Shown: positions 41,218 to 52,033 of the stretch, piece after piece | How the letters are laid out: each line of letters begins with the position of its first letter | How positions within the stretch are numbered: the stretch's first letter is position 1 | Origin: Glandiceps talaboti | Taxonomy: Eukaryota > Hemichordata > Enteropneusta > Spengelidae | DNA length: 64,000 nt | Direction: 5' to 3' | Assembly: GCF_964340395.1 (NCBI RefSeq) | Contig: NC_135552.1 | Span: 4,849,201 to 4,913,200 of the forward strand | Notes under the pieces: generated by a model | The model's input: only the letters and a program-made list of their open reading frames with translations | What the model was told of the DNA's origin: nothing | Databases searched by the model: none | Made by a program: the position numbers and the translations under genes

Positions 41218-41803
41218 AACCCACCATTACTATATAGTTTCTGTGAGGTATGTTGGTGCTTCATTATGTTATGATTTTAATGAGCCTTCACAGGTGGGTG
41301 GGGGTGGAATTTATCCCAGGCTGTTGCTTGAAACATGACCCTCTCCCTCAATTGACGCCATTGTGCTAAAAAGTGATCCTCCCTCACTTTTCCTTTCTCT
41401 AAGCTATGACCCTCCCCATGTTAAAATATTGTTCCACCACTGCAACAACATTGAACATTTTAGAGTTACCGGTTATTTCCCAACTACCACCACTGGTGTA
41501 AATTTGTGTGAAATTGGCAATGTATTAATTAATACCTGTGTTTGGATGTCGTTGGCTCAGGCCAGAAAACTAACATCCAAACACTAGATGTGCATGTCAC
41601 ACTCCCAATACTTATCTATATTTAAAGTTTCCATCTCAATATTGTGTATATTTATGTTCATTGATCTCCATTCTATGTTCTGAAATAGATTTTTAAACTA
41701 TAAAATATTTATTAGACATATTACAATCATTTCTGTAAGCAGACACCTTACCATGTTAGGTCTAAAATACCACAAAGTTAATATCATTTTTAGTCAAACT
41801 AAA
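41218..41803. other. No gene recognised
   Basis: Nothing beyond short unsupported frames and CTCCC-rich stretches. Confidence 0.4.
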
Positions 41804-42215
41804 AAATCTGGCCCAGGATAGTTTGATGGATATTTCCTACAAGGTGTCTACAAAAAGGCACATTTGTAGCCCTAATTTGCATATCACTGATGGAACCATC
41901 ATATCATGAACAATTCTTAGTAAAAACACCCTGAAGACCGTTTCAGACAAATTTCAACCCATAGTGTTTGAGTTTAAGGTTTTTGACCAAAAATCACATT
42001 TTTTAACCCAATTCACAATCTGGTGTTAAGATAATTTTGATTTGAACAATTTCACAACTAGACACCCAAGGTAATGGACCATCAAATAGCATGGCAATCA
42101 GTTCAGTGGTTTTGACTTTAAGTTGTTCACACACACACACACAGACGTGGTTGATCCATATATAACCTCAGTTCAGTTGTGCTAATAAAAAATCTGGCTC
42201 TTGATAGTTTCATGC
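41804..42215 (+). repeat. R2 tail copy at the left edge of duplication copy 1
   Basis: Contains GGCACATTTGTAGCCCTAAT, TTGCATATCACTGATGG, an (AC)n and GTGGTTGATCCATATA blocks, as in 57600-58060. The AAAAAATCTGG-C-GATAGTTT block occurs at both ends (41804 and 42187). Confidence 0.7.
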
Positions 42216-42339
42216 ACATTTCCTACAAGGTATCCACATCCACCTAGATACCATTCCATAGGGTATATAGATTACAAAAATTATGGACAAGTCTGTACAG
42301 TACAATCGTGACGTCTGATAAACTACTCTGGCCAATTGG

Positions 42340-42430
42340 GTATTGCATATGAATGTTTTTTTTTTATTTGTATGAATTCTCATGTGTAATTTCATATTAC
42401 AAATTTCATTAAAATGTTTACTTCATGATA
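42340..42430 (-). pseudogene. Decayed extra zinc finger in the 3' UTR (copy 1)
   Basis: Past the stop codon, in a shifted frame, the minus strand still reads SKHFNEICNMKLHMRIHTNK followed by an FIC. This is the back half of a C2H2 finger plus linker. The first Cys pair is lost and stops intervene. The same relic occurs past the stop in copy 2, so it predates the duplication. AATAAA (TTTATT at 42363-42368) overlaps it and could serve as poly(A) signal. Confidence 0.75.
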
Positions 42431-42436
42431 CAAATA

Positions 42437-43641
42437 TCATTTATCATCTGTATGGTGTCTCATGTGAGCATTTAGATTAGTTACTTGGTGAAAACCTTTA
42501 CCACACTCCTCACATACAAATGGTCTTTCATTTGTATGGATTCTCATGTGTACTTTCAAATTACCACTATGAACAAAACATTTATCACACTCCTTACATA
42601 CAAATGGTCTTTCATTTGTATGGATTCTCATGTGTACTTTCAAAGCACTACGTTGAGCAAAACTTTGACCACACTCCTTACATACAAATGGTCTTTCATT
42701 TGTATGGATTCTCATGTGTACTTTCAAAGCACCACTGTAAGCAAAACTTTTATCACACTCCTTACATACAAATGGTCTTTCATTTGTATGGATTCTCATG
42801 TGTACTTTCAGAGCACCACTGTAAGCAAAACTTTTATCACACTCCTTACATACAAATGGTCTTTCATTTGTATGGATTCTCATGTGTACTTTCAAATGAC
42901 CACTTTGATTAAAACTTTGACCACACTCCTTACATACAAATGGTCTTTTATTTGTATGGATTCTCATGTGTACTTTCAAAGCACCACTGTAAGCAAAACT
43001 TTTATCACACTCCTTACATACAAATGGTCTTTCATTTGTATGGATTCTCATGTGTACTTTCAGAGCACCACTTTGATTAAAACTTTGACCACACTCCTTA
43101 CATACAAATGGTCTTTCATTTGTATGGATTCTCATGTGTACTTTCAAATGACTACTGTGAACAAAACTTTTATCACACTCCTTACATACAAATGGTCTTT
43201 CTTTTGTATGGGTTCTCATATGTCTTTTCAAAACAGCACATCGAGCAAAACATTTATTACACTCCTTACATGCAAATCGTCTTTCATTTGTGTGGATTCT
43301 CATGTGCTTTTTCAGATCACCATTTTGAACAGAACTTTCACTACACTCTTCAAGTACAAATGACCTTTCATTTGTATGCATTCCGTTGTCATCTCTTATA
43401 TCACCATACCCTACACAATGTTCCTCAGAGTTTGGCGGAGATTGTTCATTGCTAATAATATCACTATTTTCACATGCAATTATAGTTTGTTGAGAATTCT
43501 GGCTCTCATTCATCACTAACACATCACAGTCACTTCTTGTACTGTACTCTATACAATGCTCCTCAGTGTCTTCTTCAACCATGACTTCTTCCAATGTAAC
43601 AAGTCCATGTTGACAAAGACAATCTATTACCATGAATTTAT
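42437..43641 (-). CDS. C2H2 zinc-finger protein, copy 1, terminal coding exon
   Basis: A probable nuclear DNA-binding regulator. The acceptor TTGTGTCAACAG precedes 43641. Joining this exon to 45749-45851 keeps the frame (phase 1, codon GAT) and gives about 435 residues. After the N-terminal module comes an acidic, Ser/Glu/Asn-rich region, one degenerate finger whose first Cys is Leu, then ten intact fingers of the form F-x-C-x2-C-x12-H-x3-H. The last ends HMRHHTDDK-stop. Nearly every linker is HTNERPF, where HTGEKPF/Y is usual. Fingers are nearly identical except at the start of the helix (AYSGA, NQSGA, NQSGH, VHSSH, AQRSA, VHSGN). The helix +6 position is almost always Val. Near-identical 84-bp units imply exchange between fingers. 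DNA target unknown. Confidence 0.93.
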
Positions 43642-45748
43642 CTGTTGACACAAGGAATAAAGATGTTTGTGAAATAACTCACATATCACATATGTAAATC
43701 AAAATTGTTAAAAAGGCAGTGATCATCTGAAAACTATATTACAGGGTTCTCATTTAGCCAGTTTAGTCGACTTTGAGTTGACTCTACTCTTACCGAACCT
43801 AATTAAGTAAATAAGAACAGTAAATGTCCACTCTGAATAGGGTTAGATTTAATAGGTCAGGTACAATACGAGTTTAGAGTCGACTTATCTTTTGTGTCTG
43901 ACACAAAATTCTATTTGATTATGTAAGTGTATAGTTTCCTATATAAGGAGGATTCCAGGGTTAAAGTACAGGGTTGCTGCTAAATGATTGGAATAAATGA
44001 AGGATATATGCTAATATTAAATTGGATGACTTTGGTATGTGATCTGTGTCAGGTACAAAAATCCAGTGTGACTGGACTCCCAAATCCAGTCTGAACATAG
44101 TATATGTCACTAACCAATCTCATCCACAAATGTGATATATATGAATGCAAAAATGTAACAAACAACCATGATTCAGACAGATAAGAGACAGACCTCATAT
44201 CAGATGTGAACAATACCCTGGTAGACACACACATGACATCACATGGATAGCAGAAACTAAATGATGTGGTAAAAACATAAGAATTATGCATGCTTAGGCA
44301 AAAAAAGAGAGAGGATTGTTTCTGGTCTGGACAGTTTGTCTAAAATGGTACGACGACATAATTAAAAAAAAAATTCTTAACAAACATGTCACTCAGTCTA
44401 CTATTTATGTCAGTTAAGTTATTAGGTCTTTTTATTTAGTACTTTAGCATAAGTGTGTGTGTGTGTGGGGGGGGGGGGGCAGGTGTCATTTGCTTGTTCA
44501 TGATTTGCTCTGCAGTTGCCTTCACTGAATTAGGGAGGGTTATTTTTGTGTTTCCCCATGGATCTGCAGACTGCATGGGCTGGACAAACATGGAAAATAA
44601 AGACTGACACAAGGGTATTGAAATGATGCCCACACTGAGCAGAAAGAATTATCTTTTTTGTCTACTGAACAACCAGTTGTTTTTTAATTTACCTTTAATG
44701 TTGCGAACCATTTGTGTATTGAAGTAAAGATCTCTACATAAACCTTCACTGAAAAATAGTATCAATGGCTCTGTAGCACAAATCCAGTTTGTGATAATTG
44801 TTTTTTAACAACATTAATTCATATTCCAATTCATCCTTGTTGCTATCTAAGAACTATGCACCATCACTTTAGTGTTGATATGCATGAACAGTTTTTTAGT
44901 TGCTGGATGACTACATGTCATTTCATTGAATATTTATCAACTGGCCTAACTCATCCTGTTGGTAGTTTTGCCATATACACCATCGGTTGCTATGTGTGTG
45001 GTCTTGTTGCTAGGACAGTAGGCATATATATATATGTTTACTTTTGAATGTTTATTCACTTGTGCATTAATCTATGTTATTTTCACAATATGCACAATTA
45101 TTTTACTGTTGCTATGTGCATGGCCTTGTTGCTAAGCATAAAATACACATCCACATTTACAGTTGCTTGAGGAGTGATCTCGTTACTAGGCATATAGCAT
45201 ACATATTTTTGAATGTGTAGTCACTTGCAAACCCAACTATATTGCTATCTTAGCAAAATGTGTAGACATATAGTCATTGCTGAGGGTGTAGTCATGGTTG
45301 CAAGGGCCATTTATGACTATATCGTCAACAATATCAGCAGAATAACTCCTCTAGAAACATCCTCATAAAACGTTAGCCCCCACTCACAAAGTAGTTTTCG
45401 AGATATAAATTTTTGATAAAATTTCATATTTTTAGAGCTACAGTATTTTGAACTATTAAACATATCACACATTTATTAATAATTTGCAGATGTGGTCTAT
45501 AATAATTACTGTTAATTTCTCAAGTAAGATACCATGATAAAATTGTGTTAGAATTATAAATCCAAAATAGATATCTAATCCTCCTCCATATTACCACTTT
45601 AATGAGTTCATCTGTGCTAAAAAGCAGTTTCACTATATTTCATTCAAATCCTAGACAACTGGATTGAAAATCTCTGCAAATAACAAACTTGTTATCAAAT
45701 CAATATTCTACAATGGAATGAGTGATGTTATGTTTTAAAACAACATAC
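43642..45748 (-). other. Intron 2 of zinc-finger gene copy 1
   Basis: Bounded on the minus strand by donor AAAG|GTATGT at 45749/45748 and acceptor CAACAG at 43642. It holds an R2 copy (44830-45450), a (GT)n/(G)n stretch at 44455-44479, and otherwise unique sequence shared with copy 2. Confidence 0.8.
44830..45450 (+). repeat. R2 copy within intron (copy 1)
   Basis: Several GTGGTCTTGTTGCTAGG-like and TTTATTCACTTGTGCATTAA units, followed by AGCAGAATAACTCCTC and CATCCTCATAAAACGTTAGC blocks. The orthologous block is at 60880-61500. Confidence 0.65.
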
Positions 45749-45851
45749 CTTTGTCAGAGAGTGTATTATTCTCAAGTCGATAAAGTAAGACTTGATATGC
45801 TTCATTCAAGTCTCGTTCATATAGACTAAATACCAACTGTTCATTGTCCAT
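45749..45851 (-). CDS. C2H2 zinc-finger protein, copy 1, first coding exon (34 codons)
   Basis: ATG at 45851-45849 in context AGAAATGG. It encodes MDNEQLVFSLYERDLNEAYQ and 14 further residues, ending ...LSDK plus one base, then donor GTATGT. The acceptor-like TTTCAGTTTCAG lies just upstream. It splices in frame to 43641. The paralogous exon at 61800-61902 differs by Glu for Gln at residue 5. The joined ~50-residue N-terminus looks helical and is not a KRAB, BTB, SCAN or ZAD domain that I recognise. Confidence 0.85.
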
Positions 45852-46146
45852 TTCTGAAACTGAAAGAAAATGCAAATTTAGTCACCGTTTACAAAAAAGA
45901 CAAAATATTGTATATTTTGGCCACTGGGGCCGATGTTTGAAGAACAATATGCAACTGTTGAAGAGTTTCAGGAGCACACAAGTGTGTGTGATGATAAACA
46001 TGTACCACAAACAAGATGTTCATGTCCATGTTTTTATATGTGGTAACAGAGAATGGACTCATGAACGGAAACTTGTTGGTCGCCGTGCTGACATACAATG
46101 TAGTTGCGCTCAAAATGTAGCTACATGTACATGTACTAACTGTTTA

Positions 46147-49100
46147 GATTAGAAATTACCCAGAAGGCCATATTGAGTTCAAAAAGTCGTGTCTGCTGGG
46201 TATCAATGACAATAATTATTTCAAACCACCCATACAGGGCTATAGCTGAGATGCATACTGATAATGTGTACTAGTTGGTTAGAGTGCACACTCAATATTT
46301 TTGGAGAAATAATTATTCAAATATCCATTGATTCCACATTCCTATATATGGTGATACATTACATGGTGGACTTGAAAAGTTTAATAATTTCAATAAAGAC
46401 AATATTTATTCTTCCAGGGATAAATTTAAGTATTCATAGGTAGTATGACTACTGCTTACAGCAATTAAAAAATGTGCACACTCTATTGTTTGTCAATTAC
46501 AGGTGTTTGTATTAGATTGGAAATTACCCAGAAGGCCATATTGAGTTCAAAAAGTCGTGTCTGCTGGGTATCAATGACAATAATTATTTCAAACCACCCA
46601 TACAGGGCTATAGCTGAGATGCATACTGATAATGTGTACTAGTTGGTTAGAGTGCACACTCAATATTTTTGGAGAAATAATTATTCAAATATCCATTGAT
46701 TCCACATTCCTATATATGGTTATACATTACATGGTGGACTTGAAAAGTTTAATAATTTCAATAAAGACAATATTTATTCTTCTAGGGATAAATTCAAGTA
46801 TTCATAAGTAGTATCACTACTACTTACAGCTATAAAAATGTGTGCACACTCTATTGTTTGTCAATTACAGCTGTTAGTATTAGATTGGATATTACCCAGA
46901 AGGCCATATTGAGTTCATAAAGTCGTGTCTGCTGGGTATCAATGACAATAATTATTTCAAACCACCTATACAGGGCTATAGCTGAGATGCATACTGATAA
47001 TGTGTACTAGTTGGTTAGAGTGCACACTCAATATTTTTGGAGAAATAATTATTCAAATATCCATTGATTCCACATTCCTATATATGGTTATACATTACAT
47101 GGTGGACTTGAAAAGTTTATTAATTTCAATAAAGACAATATTTATTCTTCCAGGGATAAATTTAAGTATTCATAGGTAGTATGACTACTGCTTATAGCAA
47201 TTAAAAAATGTGCACACTCTATTGTTTGTCAATTACAGCTGTTAGTATTAGATTGGAAATTACCCAGAAGGACATATTGAGTTCATAAAGTCGTGTCTGC
47301 TGGGTATCAATGACAATAATTATTTCAAACCACCTATACAGGGCTATAGCTGAGATGCATACTGATAATGTGTACTAGTTGGTTAGAGTGCACACTCAAT
47401 ATTTTTGGAGAAATAATTATTCAAATATCCATTGATTCCACATTCCTATATATGGTTATACATTACATGGTGGACTTGAAAAGTTTAATAATTTCAATAA
47501 AGACAATATTTATTCTTCTAGGGATAAATTCAAGTATTCATAAGTAGTATCACTACTACTTACAGCTATAAAAATGTGTGCACACTCTATTGTTTGTCAA
47601 TTACAGGTGTTTGTATTAGATTGGAAATTACCCAGAAGGCCATATTGAGTTCATAAAGTCGTGTCTGCTGGGTATCAATGACAATAATTATTTCAAACCA
47701 CCCATACAGGGCTATAGCTGAGATGCATACTGATAATGTGTACTAGTTGGTTAGAGTGCACACTCAATATTTTTGGAGAAATAATTATTCAAATATCCAT
47801 TGATTCCCCATTCCTATATATGGTTATACATTAAATGGTGGACTTGAAAAGTTTAATAATTTCAATAAAGACAATATTTATTCTTCTAGGGATAAATTCA
47901 AGTATTCATAAGTAGTATCACTACTACTTACAGCTATAAAAATGTGTGCACACTCTATTGTTTGTCAATTACAGCTCATAGTATTTGATTGGAAATTACC
48001 CAGAAGGCCATATTGAGTTCATAAAGTCGTGTCTGCTGGGTATCAATGACAATAATTATTTCAAACCACCCATACAGGGCTATAGCTGAGATGCATACTG
48101 ATAATGTGTACTAGTTGGTTAGAGTGCACACTCAATATTTTTGGAGAAATAATTATTCAAATATCCATTGATTCCACATTCCTATATATGGTTATACATT
48201 ACATGGTGGACTTGAAAAGTTTAATAATTTCAATAAAGACAATATTTATTCTTCCAGGGATAAATTTAAGTATTCATAGGTAGTATGACTACTGCTTATA
48301 GCAATTAAAAAATGTGCACACTCTATTGTTTGTCAATTACAGCTGTTAGTATTAGATTGGAAATTACCCAGAAGGACATATTGAGTTCATAAAGTCGTGT
48401 CTGCTGGGTATCAATGACAATAATTATTTCAAACCACCTATACAGGGCTATAGCTGAGATGCATACTGATAATGTGTACTAGTTGGTTAGAGTGCACACT
48501 CAATATTTTTGGAGAAATAATTATTCAAATATCCATTGATTCCCCATTCCTATATATGGTTATACATTACATGGTGGACTTGAAAAGTTTAATAATTTCA
48601 ATAAAGACAATATTTATTCTTCTAGGGATAAATTCAAGTATTCATAAGTAGTATCACTACTACTTACAGCTATAAAAATGTGTGCACACTCTATTGTTTG
48701 TCAATTACAGGTGTTTGTATTAGATTGGAAATTACCCAGAAGGCCATATTGAGTTCATAAAGTCGTGTCTGCTGGGTATCAATGACAATAATTATTTCAA
48801 ACCACCCATACAGGGCTATAGCTGAGATGCATACTGATAATGTGTACTAGTTGGTTAGAGTGCACACTCAATATTTTTGGAGAAATAATTATTCAAATAT
48901 CCATTGATTCCCCATTCCTATATATGGTTATACATTAAATGGTGGACTTGAAAAGTTTAATAATTTCAATAAAGACAATATTTATATTTCTAGGGATAAA
49001 TTCAAGTATTCATAAGTAGTATCACTACTACTTACAGCTATAAAAATGTGTGCACACTCTATTGTTTGTCAATTACAGCTCATAGTATTTGATTGGAAAT

Positions 49101-49760
49101 TACCCAGAAGGCCATATTGAGTTCATAAAGTCGTGTCTGCTGGGTATCAATGACAATAATTATTTCAAACCACCCATACAGGGCTATAGCTGAGATGCAT
49201 ACTGATAATGTGTACTAGTTGGTTAGAATGCACACTCAATATTTTTGGAGAAATAATTATTCAAATATCCATTGATTCCACATTCCTATATATGGTGATA
49301 CATTACATGGTGGACTTGAAAAGTTTAATAATTTCAATAAAGATAATATTTATTCTTCCAGGGATAAATTTAAGTATTCATAGGTAGTATGACTACTGCT
49401 TACAGCAATTAAAAAATGTGCACACTCTATTGTTTGTCAGTTACAGGTGTTTGTATTAGATTGGAAATTACCCAGAAGGCCATATGAGCATACAAAGTCG
49501 TGTCTGCTGGGTATGAATGACAATAATTATTTCAAACCACCTATACAGGGCTATAGCTGAGATGCATACTGATAATGTGTACTAGTTGGTTAGAGTGTAT
49601 TTACTAATATGTCCACTGATTCCCTATTGCTATATATGCCTATACGTTACATGGTGGAACATGAAAAGATTAATAATTTCAATAAAGACAACAATTATTC
49701 TTCCAGGGACAAATTTAAGTATTCAAAGGTAGTATGACTACTACTTACAGCAATTAAAAT
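46147..49760 (+). repeat. 368-bp satellite array, 9 full units plus a partial
   Basis: The ATTACCC landmark recurs at 46155, 46523, 46891, 47259, 47627, 47995, 48363, 48731, 49099 and 49467, always 368 bp apart. Units carry the blocks GGGCTATAGCTGAGATGCAT, GTGTACTAGTTGGTTAGA and ATGGTGGACTTGAAAAG. The tenth is truncated and diverged. The junction variants follow a three-unit order that repeats (47251-48354 and 48355-49458). Confidence 0.98.
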
Positions 49761-49900
49761 GCGTTGTTTCCTTGCTGACGGACAAGCTATTATAGTTTGA
49801 GCATGGTCACGAGTGTCTGTGGTTTGAGCTATTCAGGCTACTGTGAACAGCGCCCCCATCGGTGGCTGATGGCGAGTTGTGGCTGCTACGTTCAGCTGAG
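46147..49900. mobile_element. 3.75-kb insertion carrying the 368-bp satellite, 10-bp flanking repeat
   Basis: Copy 2 of the duplication reads straight through TAACTGTTTA at 62188-62197. Copy 1 has this 10-mer twice (46137-46146 and 49901-49910) with 3754 bp between. This is the pattern of an insertion with target duplication. The insert is the satellite array plus a ~140-bp non-repetitive right end (about 49760-49900). No terminal inverted repeats, poly(A) or coding frame was found. It lies in the 5' intron of zinc-finger copy 1. Confidence 0.8.
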
Positions 49901-50154
49901 TAACTGTTTACATGTAATGATGTATATATAGTCCTGCTTGCATACGGAGTAATACGGGACTCGATTCTGACAATTGTCCCTACTATTTCTCCTTAGAGTC
50001 AAGTCAGCAATATAGACTCGCGCACAGGGCTAACATGTATATTGCATTGCAAGGTGCTCTTTATAATCGGGCGGGTCATGATACCGAGTGTTCATTTAGT
50101 CGATTGTGTCCGAATATTTCACTGTCAAATTACTCTACAGGGTTAGGTACTTAC

Positions 50155-50345
50155 CTAGAGTTTATCTTACTTGATATAGTCTAGTGAGTGATTGAAGGAA
50201 AGGACCCACGATCCGGGAGATAGTCGCTCAAACAACTAACTGGGATTGTCACTGAGGCTGCACTGAGCTGAGCCAGCGCTGGCCAGCTGAGACGCAAGGT
50301 CGATGTTTACAAGCTATGTCAAATGTTATCGCACATGCGCACTTC
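50155..50345 (-). promoter_or_regulatory. Probable 5' non-coding exon and promoter of zinc-finger gene copy 1
   Basis: On the minus strand CTCTAG|GTAAGTACC is a near-consensus donor at 50155/50154. It is kept in copy 2 at 63814/63813. It can join the TTTCAG acceptor before the first coding exon (about 45853). Upstream is a locally GC-richer stretch and GCACATGCGC at 50331-50340, resembling an NRF1-type site. No TATA box is evident. The start site is not determined. Confidence 0.4.
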
Positions 50346-50373
50346 AGTTCTATAAATTAATCAAAGCAGTATA

Positions 50374-52031
50374 CTGTGAACCGGGTAATTATTCGCGCAT
50401 TTTTAATTTCGCGCAATTTCGCGATCGACCGTGACCGCGAAATTAAAACTGCGCGGATGTACTTGTGTGCAAGTATTTAACTTCTTTCTTTTTTGTTACA
50501 ATCACTCCGTATACAACCACACACGGTACACGCAAACACACTGACACACGAGTTTTCAGACAACACCCAATAAAGTATTTGCAACGAAGTTTTACAAAGA
50601 ATTATGAATCTTTATTTCCAATTTTGCATAGAATCTCAGAGGAGTACTGCTGATAAGACCCTCGCTTCCGTTTTGTAGAACCGTTGTTTGTTTTGATGAG
50701 GCACGCATCGATGTTTTCGTTGACCTCGACATGTAGATAATTGACTTTGGCTTTCCCATCGGCATGCAAGGGTAAACAATGCCTTCTGTAAACATGCTAT
50801 ACCAAATCATATACTGTTGTCCTCGCTTGGTACATGTAATTCCGACATCTTTGCTACCTCTGATTTGCAAAAAGATGACTTCAATTCTGGTCGACACATT
50901 ATGTGACTGTACAAACACGTGTGTGGTTTACGGGCCTTAGTTTGCTGTCAGTATACGTAAGTTAACAGTATCTCTCTTCCCATCGCTCATTCCATTTTGG
51001 CTGTGTGTTGTGTCGGCATTGATAACACTAATGTACGTGTATCTAAGTAATAAATGCTATTTCTTGCCAATTATTTTGTAATAGACTAAACATTCCATAA
51101 TCAAAAATACACACCACTCGGTTTCATTTCACCAACATTAAGATGTAACATTTCAAAATTCAAAGACCAACCCTACGGAGAAATGGTATGTGCTATGGTG
51201 CATCTTGTACAATCTTATCTAATGTTATCAGCAATAAAGGAAGTCACGTTGACAGCATGAACAGTCCTAGAACACCGTGGGAGTTTATTTTAGAACATGA
51301 TAGATATAAACAAAGTCATAAAGCTTTCCGTCAACCGACATCAGAGGCACCGGCTGTTGTTTTGTGTCACTTATCTTGTTGTCTTTACCTAAATTGTCTC
51401 TGCTTGAAGCTCACTTCATGCAAGCAACCGCAACGCTCTATATTCCATAGTTGTATTTTTGTTTGCATGGTTGTTCATGCCATTTTATTGATACAAGAAT
51501 CATATACAGTATTGTAAGTAACGTGTAGCAATCGGATCATTCTCTGTGACTTCGGATACTGAGTATCAAAATGTAACCAACGTGACCTTTTGAACTTCAT
51601 TCCAAAAAGACGCAAAACAGAGACACTGACGTGATTTGATTAGTGTTTCACCAAACGTGTGACTGTACCATATTGACGCATGTGTGTTGACGGCTCCTGC
51701 TTTGAGGCTGTGAGCTACCCAACTTTCGTATTGTGTGATCTGGTAACTTGTTTAGTACATAATTGAACAAATTAACACCTACATTTGTCACAAGTCAACG
51801 TGTCACAGTATCTTCGCAGTTGGAAACAATAGAGCACTGCAACTGACGGATGCCGACAGAGCAATACTGCCCATCAATCAGTGTCAAATTTCATTGTTCT
51901 CAGCTCAACGTATTGTTTATGTTCACACAAAAAATCCACTGACGGCCTTGCGCGAAAATTAAACTGCGCGTAATCACCGTGATCTCCCAAAGCGCGAAAA
52001 TAAGACTGCGCAATAATTTTCCGGTTCACAG
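50374..52031 (+). mobile_element. E1: non-autonomous inverted-repeat DNA element with TA target duplication
   Basis: Ends are CTGTGAACCGG...CCGGTTCACAG flanked by TA on both sides (50372-50373, 52032-52033). Inverted similarity continues for about 40 bp (AATTATT, GCGCA, TTTCGCGC motifs), with repeated TTCGCGC-type subterminal words. Length is 1658 bp. No transposase is recognisable. A 109-residue frame is shared with E2 but has no domain. It holds a ~288-bp segment (about 50459-50746) that E2 lacks. It sits about 30 bp beyond the zinc-finger promoter region. Confidence 0.88.
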
Positions 52032-52033
52032 TA

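Larger units (their letters stand above)
41850..50345. repeat. Segmental duplication, copy 1
   Basis: Collinear with 57662-64000 in the same orientation. It covers the R2 tail, zinc-finger exon, introns, 34-codon exon and 5' exon/promoter region. The major differences are the satellite insertion 46147-49900 (copy 1 only), the inverted-repeat element 62212-63581 (copy 2 only), two extra fingers in copy 2, and a ~49-bp segment at about 60090-60138 missing from copy 1 (near 44090). Confidence 0.95.

Noticed and set aside
42485-43363. 292-residue plus-strand ORF opposite the zinc-finger exon (and 58319-59191)
   Set aside because: 28-residue periodic shadow of the 84-bp finger units; the minus strand has the C2H2 pattern.
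46147-49900. Helitron interpretation of the satellite-bearing insertion
   Set aside because: Helitrons insert between A and T without target duplication and end in CTRR after a hairpin; this has a 10-bp duplication and no such end.
51188-51517. 109-residue ORF conserved in E1 and E2 (62726-63058)
   Set aside because: Conserved because the two elements are nearly identical; no transposase motif, and neighbouring frames are equally conserved.
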